This document shows positions 9,442-18,047 of a DNA stretch of 64,000 nucleotides, one piece after another; within the stretch, counting starts at the first letter, position 1, and each line of letters begins with the position of its first letter. Source of the stretch: Eutrophomonas brisbanensis (lineage in GTDB: Bacteria; Pseudomonadota; Gammaproteobacteria; Burkholderiales; Eutrophovitaceae); contig JAYQIQ010000004.1 in NCBI GenBank assembly GCA_038141705.1, positions 1,426,001-1,490,000 on the forward strand, in the 5' to 3' direction. The position numbers and the translations under genes are program-made. The notes beneath the pieces are model-generated. The model did no database searches. It was given only the letters and a program-made list of their open reading frames with translations, and was not told the origin of the DNA.

Positions 9442-10620
9442 TTATAGCGGAAGTCCGACATAATTTTCAGCCCACATGGCTTGGGCGGCGTCGGACTGAA
9501 ACACGTACTCTAACTCTGCGCGTTGTAGTTTTGTTCCGAGCTCTCCATTCTCAGGAAGGGTGTGTAGCAGGCTCGTCATCCACCAAGAGAATCGCTCTGT
9601 CTTCCAAACGCGAGCCAACGCTTTGTGTGAGTACTGGTCAAGGCTTGCTTTATCTTTTTTTCCAGAGGCGTAATGTTCAATCAGAGCATTCGATAAGTAG
9701 TGAATATCGCTCGCTGCTAGGTTCATCCCTTTTGCTCCAGCCGGTGGGACAATATGCGCCGCATCCCCCGCTAAAAACAGCGATCCGAACCGCATTGGTT
9801 CGGTGACAAAACTTCGGAGTGGGGCAATACTTTTCTCAATCGCAGGTCCAGTTTCTAGGTCAGCGGCAGTTTTTGGATCAAGCTTTTGTTTCAACGCTTT
9901 CCAGAATTTCTCCTCTGGCCAGTCTTCGATGGTGTCCGTTAAAGCACACTGCACGTAGCAACGACTCCTTGTGGGTGACCGCATACTACACAAGGCAAAT
10001 CCAGATTCATGGTTAGCGTAGATCAGCTCATCCGAAACCGGTTTTGTTTCAGACAGGACGCCGATCCAGCCAAATGGGTAAATCTTCTCGAAGGTTTTTA
10101 TTGCGCTGGTTGGAACGCTTTTACGACTCACTCCGTGAAATCCATCGCAACCGGCGATGAAGTCACACGTCAACTGAAAATCTTTTCCGTCTTTCGTGTA
10201 AGTAACTCGGGGGTGATCTGATTCGAAGTCGTGAATCGCGACATTCTCAGCATCGTAGACTGTGATAGCGCCAGAAGCCTCTCGGGCATCCATCATATCT
10301 CGGGTGATCTCCGTTTGTCCGTATACCACTACCGTTTTTCCATCAGCATATTTTTCTAGGTCGAGCCGTTGTCTTTGACCAGCAAAACAAACATCGAATC
10401 CCGTGTGGACCAATCCCTCTCGATGCAGGCGCTCGCTGACTCGGGCCCTATCAAGAATCGAAACTGTTCCTTGCTCGAGAACACCTGCTCGAATTCTCTG
10501 CAAAATATAATCCCTATTTTTTTGCTCAATAATTACCGCATCGATACCGGACAGGTGGAGTAATTGGCCGAGCAGAAGGCCGGCAGGACCAGAACCGATA
10601 ATTGCAACTTGCGTTTTCAT
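9442..10620 (-). CDS. pobA: 4-hydroxybenzoate 3-monooxygenase
   Basis: The protein is 392 residues, essentially the length of known PobA enzymes. It has the FAD dinucleotide motif GSGPAG at residues 9-14, RIRAGVLEQGT, the DG segment (GCDGFHGVSR) and the second FAD motif GDAAHIVPPAGAKGMN. These are diagnostic of 4-hydroxybenzoate 3-monooxygenase, which converts 4-hydroxybenzoate to protocatechuate using NADPH and O2 in the cytoplasm. No protocatechuate ring-cleavage genes are in the window, so the pathway must continue elsewhere. Two palindromes in the divergent promoter region (10662-10689) may control it; no PobR-type regulator lies alongside. Confidence 0.95.
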   Translation of the reverse strand: MKTQVAIIGSGPAGLLLGQLLHLSGIDAVIIEQKNRDYILQRIRAGVLEQGTVSILDRARVSERLHREGLVHTGFDVCFAGQRQRLDLEKYADGKTVVVYGQTEITRDMMDAREASGAITVYDAENVAIHDFESDHPRVTYTKDGKDFQLTCDFIAGCDGFHGVSRKSVPTSAIKTFEKIYPFGWIGVLSETKPVSDELIYANHESGFALCSMRSPTRSRCYVQCALTDTIEDWPEEKFWKALKQKLDPKTAADLETGPAIEKSIAPLRSFVTEPMRFGSLFLAGDAAHIVPPAGAKGMNLAASDIHYLSNALIEHYASGKKDKASLDQYSHKALARVWKTERFSWWMTSLLHTLPENGELGTKLQRAELEYVFQSDAAQAMWAENYVGLPL

Positions 10621-10661
10621 ATGCAGATGATTACACCGAGGGTAAAGTTAAGATTATTATC

Positions 10662-10689
10662 TTTCGAACGAAAATATACTTTCGCGAAA
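10662..10689. promoter_or_regulatory. Tandem palindromes between pobA and GNAT gene (candidate operator)
   Basis: TTTCG-AA-CGAAA at 10662-10673 is followed by a perfect TTTCGCGAAA palindrome at 10680-10689. The two centres are 17 bp apart. They lie in the short divergent intergenic region, about 40 bp from the pobA start. The repeated TTTCG half-sites suggest a dimeric regulator binding twice. Which regulator binds is unknown. Confidence 0.45.
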
Positions 10690-10718
10690 CTCTAACATAT
10701 AGCCTTTAAGATCAGAAA

Positions 10719-11201
10719 ATGCTAGCCCAACTATCCATCGTCGATTTCGTAGACCTCGATCACGCAGAAGCGTTCCGCGATCTAAATCTGGAATGGATCA
10801 ATGAATTTTATTTTGTTGAGGAACTTGATAAAGATCATTTAAATAAACAGAGGAGAGAGTTCATTGATTCCGGAGGGGCGATTGTGATGGCGCTATTGGA
10901 CAAACAACCTGTCGGATGTTGTGGCCTCTTAAAACATGGTGAGGGCGTTTTTGAGGTTTCAAAGATGGCCGTTAGAAAGGATCTGCAAGGGCGGGGAATT
11001 GGCCGATTGATGATGGTTGAAATCATTGCTCGAGCAAGATCGCGGGGCGCTAGCGCGTTAGAAATAATCTCGAGCACCAAACTCGCGCCTGCCTTGAAGC
11101 TTTACCGATCCTTTGGATTCGAGGACGTGCCGCTACAAAGCGATGCGTATGAGCGAGGCAATATCGCTCTACGTTTATGTCTTGAAAATCCGCCGCCCTG
11201 A
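10719..11201 (+). CDS. GNAT family N-acetyltransferase
   Basis: This 160-residue protein has the GNAT core. Motif A is clear: VSKMAVRKDLQGRGIG, with the acetyl-CoA pyrophosphate loop QGRGIG, followed by a helix and a LYRSFGFE motif B. Such enzymes transfer acetyl groups from acetyl-CoA to amines of small molecules or proteins. Nothing in the sequence or context names the acceptor. It is transcribed divergently from pobA and stands alone. The ribosome site before ATG 10719 is weak. Confidence 0.88.
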   Translation: MLAQLSIVDFVDLDHAEAFRDLNLEWINEFYFVEELDKDHLNKQRREFIDSGGAIVMALLDKQPVGCCGLLKHGEGVFEVSKMAVRKDLQGRGIGRLMMVEIIARARSRGASALEIISSTKLAPALKLYRSFGFEDVPLQSDAYERGNIALRLCLENPPP

Positions 11202-11214
11202 GGGTTTTTTGAGC

Positions 11215-11715
11215 CTATTTCAATAAGGGGTCCACGTAGTTTCTAAACCACGAGGGCATTTTCGCACCCTTGGATCGGAAAACAAGGGTGCCCGATCGGT
11301 CGACTAAGAAGGTTGTGGGAGTAGGGTAAGAGTTATTGAACCCGTTCTCCTCGAGGTCCATGGCCATGAGTCCATCTAGGTTATAGGTCTGAAGGATTCC
11401 TCGAACTCGTTCAGTATCTTTTTCATCATCGACTCCGATTGCTAAAAAGACCAGTCCACGCGATTGATTTGCTTCCACGTATGTTTCAATGTTTCCGATC
11501 TCATAAGCACAGAATTTGCAGAAACTCGAGTAGAAATTTATCATTACCACCTTGCCTTTTTGCTCGGAGAGGTCGAAGTGTTTTCCGGAGAATAGGGTGC
11601 CCTTAAGTGCAGGTGCGGGTTCACCAATCTCAATGCCAAGCGCTGTTTATGCGCTGATCATGAACGCGAGCACGAAGAGGTATTTCGTTTTTTTTAGTAT
11701 GCAGTTAGAGCCCAT
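11215..11715 (-). CDS. Secreted thiol-disulfide redox protein (TlpA/redoxin type) with in-frame stop
   Basis: The thioredoxin-like domain is clear: VVMINFYSSFCKFC with a Cys-x-x-Cys pair, a PTTFLVD strand with the cis-Pro, and a preceding GEPAPALKG start of the redoxin fold. In the same frame, reading upstream, ATG 11715 begins a lipophilic signal peptide (KKTKYLFVLAFMISA). The two parts are separated only by a TAA codon at 11647-11649, right at the expected cleavage site. With that codon read as an amino acid the product is about 166 residues and periplasmic. The stop may be a sequencing error or a real nonsense mutation. It is divergent from soxY; SoxS/SoxW-type thioredoxins keep SoxY reduced, so a functional link is plausible. 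Confidence 0.7.
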
Positions 11716-11877
11716 TGTGTCTTGTCTCACGCCATTGTATGTTGACTGCCGTGACGGTGTATCGGTTATAAGTTTGATTGTTAGATGATAAACTACTGAA
11801 ACGAAATCGGCATTGGATTGTCCAAAGTCGGGTTACAGTTTTGTTACATCAAATTTTCCTGAGTAGAGTGTGTTTGG

Positions 11878-12346
11878 ATGAATTCTGAAAGAAGAAGGTT
11901 TCTTGGGGAATCGGGACTCATGCTTGCGACCCTCGGGCTCGTTTCGAGCGGTTTTTTTAATAGGGCGCGTGCGAATTCCGAGCTTTGGGATAGCACAGCT
12001 TTCGGTGCCGAGGAAATCGAGTCAGCAATAAAGGAGATCGTTGGAGTGGATATTTTTCCACACGCGGATGTCTCGATCATCGCGCCCGAGATAGCGGAGA
12101 ATGGCGCTGTGGTGCCCGTAGGCGTCGAGGTTGCCATGCCTAACATTTCCAAGATCGCTATCCTGTGAGAAGAACCCGCATCCACTTGCGGCGCTCTATG
12201 ACCTTTCTGAGGGAACGGTCGCGAATATTCGGACTCGTATTAAGATGGCCGAGACTTCCCGGGTGGTGGTCATAGCGAAGAGCGGTGATAAATTCTATTC
12301 AGCGGATAAATTAATTAAGGTTACTGCAGGAGGGTGTGGCGGTTAA
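11878..12346 (+). CDS. soxY: SoxY, thiosulfate/sulfur carrier subunit (frameshifted)
   Basis: The N-terminus has a twin-arginine signal (SERRRFLGESG followed by a hydrophobic run), and the C-terminus ends in GGCGG, the swinging-arm motif whose Cys carries the sulfur substrate in SoxY. The middle is split at about 12162-12168 by a net one-base gain or two-base loss. Rejoining gives the SoxY core ISKIAIL followed by EKNPHPLAALY. Length is about 155 residues, normal for SoxY. The protein works as a SoxYZ heterodimer in the periplasm, carrying sulfur intermediates during thiosulfate oxidation. The other Sox enzymes (SoxAX, SoxB, SoxCD) are not in the window, so the role may differ. Confidence 0.88.
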
Positions 12347-12373
12347 TTGTCCGTCTCACTTCGGAAAAAATAT

Positions 12374-12691
12374 ATGGCAGCGGCAATGAAGGTTAGGGCG
12401 AAGATCAGCGACGATGGCATCACGGATGTTCGAATTCTTATTCGTCATGACATGGAAACAGGCCTCAGGAAAGAGAAGGACGGAACGCTAGTTCCTCCCC
12501 ACTTTATTCAAAATGTAATGGTTAAGCATCAAGGTCGCGTTGTGCTGACTGCGCAATGGGGTGCTGCAGTTTCTAAAAATCCCTATCTCAATTGTCAGTT
12601 CCTTAATGGAACGGTAGGCGATGTCGTTGAGGTGTCCTGGATCGATAACAAGGGACAGGCCGAATCTATTAATACAAATATCATCGTCTAA
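12374..12691 (+). CDS. soxZ: SoxZ, sulfur oxidation carrier partner
   Basis: The protein MAAAMKVRAKISDDGITDVR, followed by HDMETGLRK and PPHFIQN, matches the SoxZ immunoglobulin-like fold in order and length (105 residues). ATG 12374 gives the usual SoxZ N-terminus; the open frame runs back to a TTG at 12347. It follows soxY by under 30 bp, as expected for an obligate heterodimer. SoxZ has no signal of its own and would be exported with SoxY by the Tat route. It converges with the epimerase gene. Confidence 0.92.
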   Translation: MAAAMKVRAKISDDGITDVRILIRHDMETGLRKEKDGTLVPPHFIQNVMVKHQGRVVLTAQWGAAVSKNPYLNCQFLNGTVGDVVEVSWIDNKGQAESINTNIIV

Positions 12692-12705
12692 CCCTCAGTA
12701 GTTGA

Positions 12706-13674
12706 TTATCCAAGGGAAGAGGCGTCTAGCTGCCCTGTTCCGATCAGCGATAGGAAACTGTCGTAGGTGTGTTTAATCCCTTCCTCAATCTCTACCGATC
12801 CGTAGGAGCCCAGGTAATCTATCAGTGGTGTATCCGATAGCGCCATAGGAAAGGGGAGTGGTGTTCCAGATGGACTGATTCCATCGTATCCCGTTATTTT
12901 TTCAATGATCGAAATTGAATCCTCAACCGAGAGCGTTGAGCCATTTATATCGAAGACCTTAGCCTCACTCCGCGGCGCTGATACTGAACGAATAAATGCG
13001 CTCGCAACCTCTCCTGCGTGTAACCAAGATACATCACCTCTAAATGGAATCGTGTATTTCTCGCGAAGGGCAGCAGCAAGAATTGCGATCGTTGTTTTTG
13101 ATGTCATCCCCTGATCTCGACCAACTCCGTAAACAACTCCCGGTCGCATACCTGTACTCGCGACTCCCCAGTCACGGGCGTACACCTTTGCTGTTTCTTC
13201 ATTGCAGAACTTGTAGGCGCCATAGAGTGTCGGTACGGTGTTCTCGTCAAACACCCCGTGCGCCGCGATCGAGCTCGCGTAGCACAATCGTTTGATACCA
13301 AACTTCCGCGCTGCTTCAAACACGTTGACAGTTCCAACAACGTTCACCTGAGCCCCAAGGATTGGATCATTTTTACAAAATGGCACTTGAAGCGCGGCAA
13401 GGTGGATGATTGCTGTTGCGCGAGAGGACTCCACAGCGTTGAAGATAGTATCGGGCACCGAGATATCCCCCTCGATCCAAGGAATACTCTCGACTTGATC
13501 ATCACTCATCAATAACTTGGGTCGCCGTACATCTTTCTTCAAGTCAAGTGCGGTGACTGGGATCCCGTGTGCCAGCAGTATTTTGAGTGCCCAGCTGCCG
13601 ATACACCCACCGGCTCCGGTAACGATAACTGGCCCATCGAATCCCGCGGCATTAATATCAAATGTATCTATCAT
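12706..13674 (-). CDS. NAD(P)-dependent epimerase/dehydratase (extended SDR)
   Basis: The N-terminus carries GAGGCIGSWALK, the Gly-rich NAD motif of extended SDRs. IIHLAA follows, with a YGAYKFCNE active-site Tyr-x-x-x-Lys around the middle and RPGVVYG. At 322 residues it fits nucleotide-sugar epimerases, dehydratases and related reductases. No sugar biosynthesis genes are nearby, so the substrate is open; uronate dehydrogenase-like or lactone-forming SDRs are possible. The downstream sulfurtransferase is on the same strand and its stop lies close to this gene's start, so they may be co-transcribed. Confidence 0.82.
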   Translation of the reverse strand: MIDTFDINAAGFDGPVIVTGAGGCIGSWALKILLAHGIPVTALDLKKDVRRPKLLMSDDQVESIPWIEGDISVPDTIFNAVESSRATAIIHLAALQVPFCKNDPILGAQVNVVGTVNVFEAARKFGIKRLCYASSIAAHGVFDENTVPTLYGAYKFCNEETAKVYARDWGVASTGMRPGVVYGVGRDQGMTSKTTIAILAAALREKYTIPFRGDVSWLHAGEVASAFIRSVSAPRSEAKVFDINGSTLSVEDSISIIEKITGYDGISPSGTPLPFPMALSDTPLIDYLGSYGSVEIEEGIKHTYDSFLSLIGTGQLDASSLG

Positions 13675-13699
13675 CAGTGATCCATTAAAAAAAGTTAAA

Positions 13700-14568
13700 T
13701 CAGTATTCCATTGGAAGGCTCTCGTCTGCTGCCCACTCCGTCAATGATGCATCATAAACTCGAACGCTCGTATGCCCCAACATATCCAAAATGAGCGCCA
13801 CACTAGTCGCGGCAATCCCGCCGCCACAATAGGTGATGACTTGAGGCTGACTCAAGCTATCCGCAAAAATTGTTCTCAGTTCTTTTTCTGACTTGAACGT
13901 GTTATCCGCGTTCACATGCTCGAGAGCGGGAAGATTTGTGCTTTTAACGATGTGTCCCTTTCGCCCGTAATGGACGCCTCCAGATCCATCGTGCTGTTCT
14001 CTCCTCAGCGCGTTAATGAGGCAGCACTGCGGATCTTTCAAATGTTCGATGATCGAATTCTTATCTGCGATTAGCTCACGGTTTAACCCAGAGGTTTTGT
14101 AATGCGAACGCTGAACGGGTAGTGCGTCACCCGAATCTTCGGGTCTTTTTTCTTCTACCCATTTTTGGAAACCACCATCCAGCACCGCGACGTGTTGATG
14201 GTTGAACACTCTCATAGTCCACCATAGACGTGTAGCCCACCAATGATTGGTGGTCGCGTAGGTCACGACCATCGTCTCGTTTGAGATCCCATTAGCCTCC
14301 ATACAGCTCTTGAAGGTCTCCTCACTTGGGAGCATAAAGTGGAGTCGTTCGTGAGGGGTTGATAATTCATGTTCGATATCTATGAATCGCGCGCCTGGTA
14401 TATGCCCTTTTAAGAAATCATTTTTTGCAGGTACCACGTCGTAGAGAGAAAAATCTGGTTTCGGCGGAAGCAGCGTCGAAGGGTCGATAATTCTCACTTG
14501 CTCATCGGCAAGGTGCTCTTGCAGCCATTCTGTAGTGACGAGGTGTGTTGGCCACGTTTTTTATTCAT
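13700..14568 (-). CDS. Thiosulfate/3-mercaptopyruvate sulfurtransferase (two rhodanese domains; frameshifted N-terminus)
   Basis: Two rhodanese domains are visible: an inactive N-terminal one (GHIPGARFIDIEHEL, VAVLDGGFQKW) and an active one with the cysteine loop YCGGGIAAT, Cys at about residue 248. The open frame starts at 14497, but the usual beginning (HLVTTEWLQEHLADEQVRII) lies upstream in the same frame. Adding one A in the six-A run at 14557-14562 links it to ATG 14568 (MNKKTWPTHL), which has AGGAA upstream. The enzyme transfers sulfane sulfur to cyanide or thiols in the cytoplasm. The position near soxYZ suggests a role in sulfur handling; the CGGG loop is more thiosulfate-type than the CGSG of mercaptopyruvate enzymes. 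Confidence 0.85.
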
Positions 14569-14767
14569 GATGTGTTCCTAATCCGTATTTTTTGTAGTAC
14601 AGAAGCTAGCAGGAATTCATCCGCATGGGAACCTGTATGGGTCGACATGGAGGGGTCTCGCTAAAACTAATAAAAAACAGAATGTTAGGAATATTAGTCC
14701 TCAGTATTTTGAAAAAAATTACCTTTGATACTTTAAGACTGGGTAAGGATCGTGCATCATTATTTAC

Positions 14768-15645
14768 ATGAAAAATGAAATGGTACCGTTGCTTGAAGAC
14801 GAGACTGCTTATCTCGATTCGCTATACAACAATCGGGCTGCAGTAAAGAATTTTCAGGAATATATTGATCGGTGGACGGTCAAGTCGTCAGGAATTTGTC
14901 GTTCGCTGAAAGATCAGTGCGAGCGAGACGTTCCGTACGGGGATGATCTGATGGAGACGATGGATGTGTACCTCCCGGACGGGTCTCCAAAGGCAATGTT
15001 GATGTTTATTCATGGAGGATATTGGCGCTCATTGGATAAGTCACAACATGCTTTTGTCGCGAGACCTTTTTTGGATAGTGGTATCGCAGTTTCTGTGATT
15101 AATTATTCCCTTTGCCCCAGTGTTACGATGAAACAATTGGCGCTCCAGGTGATGGCGGCTGGCGCTTACCTCTACCGAAATTCCAGTGATTTTAGTTTTC
15201 CGAAAAGAAAGCTTTATGTCGCAGGACACTCCGCGGGTGGTCACCTCGCGGCAATGGCTCTGAGCTGTGTATGGCCTGAGTTTCTCCCTGCGCTTCCAAG
15301 AAAAATATTCCAAGCAGGATTCTCAATCAGTGGACTTTATGATCTTCGAGTTTTAACGAAGATACCGTCGGTCAATATGGATTTAAAGATGGGTGAAGAT
15401 GATGCTGTTGCCCTAAGTCCAGCACTCTTCCCTGCGCCCGAAGCCACGCGGCTACATATTGCTGTGGGTGGTCAAGAGCTTGGTGGTTTTAAAGACCAGC
15501 ACCGCATCATTGCGCAAAATTGGAGGAAAGTATTGGGGCTGATATCCCTTGTCCAGCGGACAATCACTTCAACATCCTTGAGACATTTGCGGATCCACAC
15601 AGTACTCTTTTTCAGGCTGCGTTAAATATGATTGAAGAAGGGTAA
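14768..15645 (+). CDS. Alpha/beta hydrolase (arylformamidase/BD-FAE-like), frameshifted near the end
   Basis: The oxyanion motif HGGYW (residues 82-86) and the nucleophile elbow GHSAGG (Ser155) are typical of kynurenine formamidase-like esterases. The frame is broken at GGGG (15535-15538). Restoring one G gives ADIPCPADNHFNILETF and a tail ending at the TAA 15643-15645, which provides the catalytic His. Full length is about 292 residues. It may hydrolyse N-formyl or ester bonds of small molecules; no kynurenine pathway genes accompany it. It is upstream of a DUF2007 gene with a 37-bp gap. Confidence 0.82.
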
Positions 15646-15682
15646 TTGTCTCGCCAAAGTATTTGAAAGGTTTATTTGATAA

Positions 15683-15991
15683 GTGAGACGTCTTTATGTA
15701 GCTGCTAACAATGTCGAGACTATCCTGCTTATAGAGGTTCTGAAGTCGAAGGGGATCCCAGCATTTGCGCTCAAAGATGTGTTGCAGGGGGCGCTGGGTG
15801 AAATACCTTTCATTGAGACTTGGCCAGAGGTTTGGTTAGAGCAGGACTCTCAATATGAAATCGCAAAAAAAGTAGTGGATGACTGGCAGTCAACAAAAAC
15901 CTCGGGAAGTGTTGTCTGCGATGCGTGCAGCGAGCATAGTCCATCAGAATTTGAGTTGTGTTGGAATTGTGGTGCCGCGTTCTATACCTAG
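15683..15991 (+). CDS. DUF2007 domain protein with C-terminal zinc ribbon
   Basis: The N-terminal 65 residues fit the DUF2007 (putative signal-transducing) domain: MRRLYVA..NVETILL, and GALGEIPFIETWPEVW. The end has two Cys-x-x-Cys pairs (CDAC and CWNC), a likely zinc ribbon. The start is GTG, because no ATG fits. The function of the domain is not established. It is small, cytoplasmic and co-directional with the hydrolase and SGNH genes. Confidence 0.75.
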   Translation: MRRLYVAANNVETILLIEVLKSKGIPAFALKDVLQGALGEIPFIETWPEVWLEQDSQYEIAKKVVDDWQSTKTSGSVVCDACSEHSPSEFELCWNCGAAFYT

Positions 15992-16038
15992 CCGGCTATA
16001 ATCGCACGTCTTTTTAAACGGTAATTCTCAAAGGTTTG

Positions 16039-17166
16039 ATGCGGTATTTAAAAAACATAGCTGTAGTTTTATTTTCTACGATGTTAACTCTTGCATTTGT
16101 AGAGGCGGGAGCGTGGTTGTGGGTAAAGTTTGTTAGAGGGGAGCAGTTACCACGGTGGGAGTTTAGGGCTACGCAACCTGTGCCATATCAGGGCGCCGAT
16201 TACTTTAGTGCTCAGTTTTTGACAGAGTCCGAAACGTTTGTAAACGGACGGATTGACGATGTTGCGCGGCTCAAAGACTTTACTGGACGCTACTTCAATA
16301 TTCAGAATGGATTTAGAGTAACCACAGACAGTCCTAAACATTTTTCTCGCCGCGTGCTGTTGTTCGGAGGCTCAACTCTCTTTGGTCAGGAGGTGCCTGA
16401 TCGATTCACGATTGCGAGCGCCTTGCAGCGATTGTTAAACGATGCTGGTCAGGATTGGAAAGTACTGAATTTTGGTTTGCCGGGAATGAACGCGCGGCAG
16501 CAAACCCAGATTTTGAAGGAGGTAGCAGTTGAGCCCGGCGACATGGTTGTCTTTTACCATGGAGTGAATGAAATTTTCTATATTGTTTTTGGGGGGCAAG
16601 AAAAAGGCTGGGTTGGCGGAGTGCCGGCTTTTCGGCCCGTGCAACATCTCAGTCCCTTAGCGAAAACGATGGAGGGGTGGCATAAAAAATTAAAAGGTTT
16701 TAGCTACACGGCCGACCTTGCTCTAGACATTTACGATCGTTCTATACCGGACACAATAACCGATCCGGCGGTTTTAAAACGAGGAATTGATCAAGCAAAA
16801 CTGCAGTTCGGTCGTGCGATTGAAGAAGCAAATGTGATTGCGAAAAATAATCAAGCGCGCTTTATTCACTTTCTCCAACCGACCGCATTTGAGGCGTCTA
16901 GATGGTCTGACTACGAGAAAGAGATCTTAGGTAATTATCTTCAAACGCCGCCTGGTTTGGATATCGCGTACCGGGATGGATATCCAGAACTCAGAGCATT
17001 GAGTATCGATCTGGAGCAGCGCGGAGTGCCATTTTTTGACATCTCTGACGCGCTTGAGAGTCGTCATAAGTTTGGTGAGGTGTATCTAGACTTCTGTCAT
17101 CTCAATCACGTTGGGAACCAGCTGATCGCTGAGCAGATCTTCAGAGATTTAATCTCGGAAAAATAG
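16039..17166 (+). CDS. Membrane-anchored SGNH/GDSL-like hydrolase
   Basis: A single N-terminal transmembrane segment (about residues 7-27) anchors a large extracytoplasmic domain. The FGGSTLFGQ block resembles SGNH block I (Gly-Ser with nucleophile Ser), NFGLPGMNARQQ block II, HGVNE block III, and DFCHLNHVGNQLIA supplies the Asp-x-x-His dyad. ATG 16039 directly follows AAAGG; a TTG at 16036 is also in frame. Such proteins often deacetylate or esterify cell-surface polysaccharides. The target here is unknown, because no polysaccharide cluster is adjacent. Confidence 0.75.
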   Translation: MRYLKNIAVVLFSTMLTLAFVEAGAWLWVKFVRGEQLPRWEFRATQPVPYQGADYFSAQFLTESETFVNGRIDDVARLKDFTGRYFNIQNGFRVTTDSPKHFSRRVLLFGGSTLFGQEVPDRFTIASALQRLLNDAGQDWKVLNFGLPGMNARQQTQILKEVAVEPGDMVVFYHGVNEIFYIVFGGQEKGWVGGVPAFRPVQHLSPLAKTMEGWHKKLKGFSYTADLALDIYDRSIPDTITDPAVLKRGIDQAKLQFGRAIEEANVIAKNNQARFIHFLQPTAFEASRWSDYEKEILGNYLQTPPGLDIAYRDGYPELRALSIDLEQRGVPFFDISDALESRHKFGEVYLDFCHLNHVGNQLIAEQIFRDLISEK

Positions 17167-17199
17167 TAGCAAGTGATCGGTGTTAGCAAACAACCATTT

Positions 17200-17742
17200 T
17201 TAATTTTTTGCGTCCGGAATTTCTTCGAGTCCCCAAACTCTCTGCCCTGGCATGATTTGATTTGAAATCATCCACTCAGGATTAACTTCTAGAACATACT
17301 TCGCAGGGGATTTGGATTTATGAGATCTTGTGCTGAGTGGTTTCATTGTTTCGATGTTTACGATCAATCCCTCTTCGTCAATGAAGATTGCGGCGAGCTC
17401 AATCAAGGTATTTTTCATCCACATTGAAACGATTTTTTCTTTTGGAAATACAAATAACATTCCGGAATTAGGCGAGAGTTGTTTTACGCCCATCAAGCCC
17501 GTTGCTCGGCTTTCGGCCGTATTTGCTACGTCTATCGTGATGGCAGCATTATTTAATTCTAGAGGGAACTTTTTATTTATTTCGGCAGCTTGGGATGTAT
17601 GCTGCATCGCAGCAATGTTCAAAGCTAGCGTGACCATGAGCGATAGCTTCTCGCGCAGTATTGTCCTATAGCCCCTCGAACAATTCCGAAATATAGTGAT
17701 GCCAGCAGAAAAATCTTGTCTATTTTGTGGATTTTTTTTCAT
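17200..17742 (-). CDS. DUF192 family exported protein
   Basis: The C-terminal 120 residues have the DUF192 pattern: TGLMGVKQLSPNSGMLFVFP, MWMKNTLIELAAIFID, VLEVNPEW and GQRVWGL. A hydrophobic segment ending in SQAAE is a probable signal peptide, but it is preceded by about 30 polar residues, so translation may begin at an internal start nearer the hydrophobic run. The function of DUF192 is not known; the family is common in secreted or periplasmic proteins of many bacteria. It converges with the SGNH gene. Confidence 0.8.
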   Translation of the reverse strand: MKKNPQNRQDFSAGITIFRNCSRGYRTILREKLSLMVTLALNIAAMQHTSQAAEINKKFPLELNNAAITIDVANTAESRATGLMGVKQLSPNSGMLFVFPKEKIVSMWMKNTLIELAAIFIDEEGLIVNIETMKPLSTRSHKSKSPAKYVLEVNPEWMISNQIMPGQRVWGLEEIPDAKN

Positions 17743-17867
17743 GAGGTGATAATCCTATGCGCTATCGACTGTCTTACTTGAAACATAATGCATAATGCGA
17801 CGCAAAAGTGCTTTAAAACCCTTCGAAAATAAAGGCCGAAATCACCCGAATTCCACTGTATGCAATA

Positions 17868-17895
17868 TTGACTTTGGGAGTGTCACCTTTAGAAT
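17868..17895 (+). promoter_or_regulatory. Candidate sigma70 promoter and long leader of the PQQ dehydrogenase gene
   Basis: TTGACT (17868-17873), a 16-bp spacer and TAGAAT (17890-17895) form a good sigma70 promoter. It would leave a leader of roughly 145 bases before ATG 18048. Immediately downstream, CCTTTA and TAAAGG (17886-17891 / 17906-17911) pair, with TTTAC/GTAAA (17895-17899 / 17905-17909) nested inside. The rest of the 305-bp gap (17743-18047) is AT-rich, with no gene. The leader could carry regulation by metal or alcohol, but nothing proves it. Confidence 0.5.
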
Positions 17896-18047
17896 TTACA
17901 TGTCGTAAAGGATTAATTTTAGAAGCACAGTACTCTGGTTCTGCGATTCACAGATTTATGCTTTACGCAGTTTATATATTTATACATTAAGCTACAAACT
18001 ATGATTTCTAGTTTTTAGAGATTTCGTTTTTAATGGGAGGTGTATTA

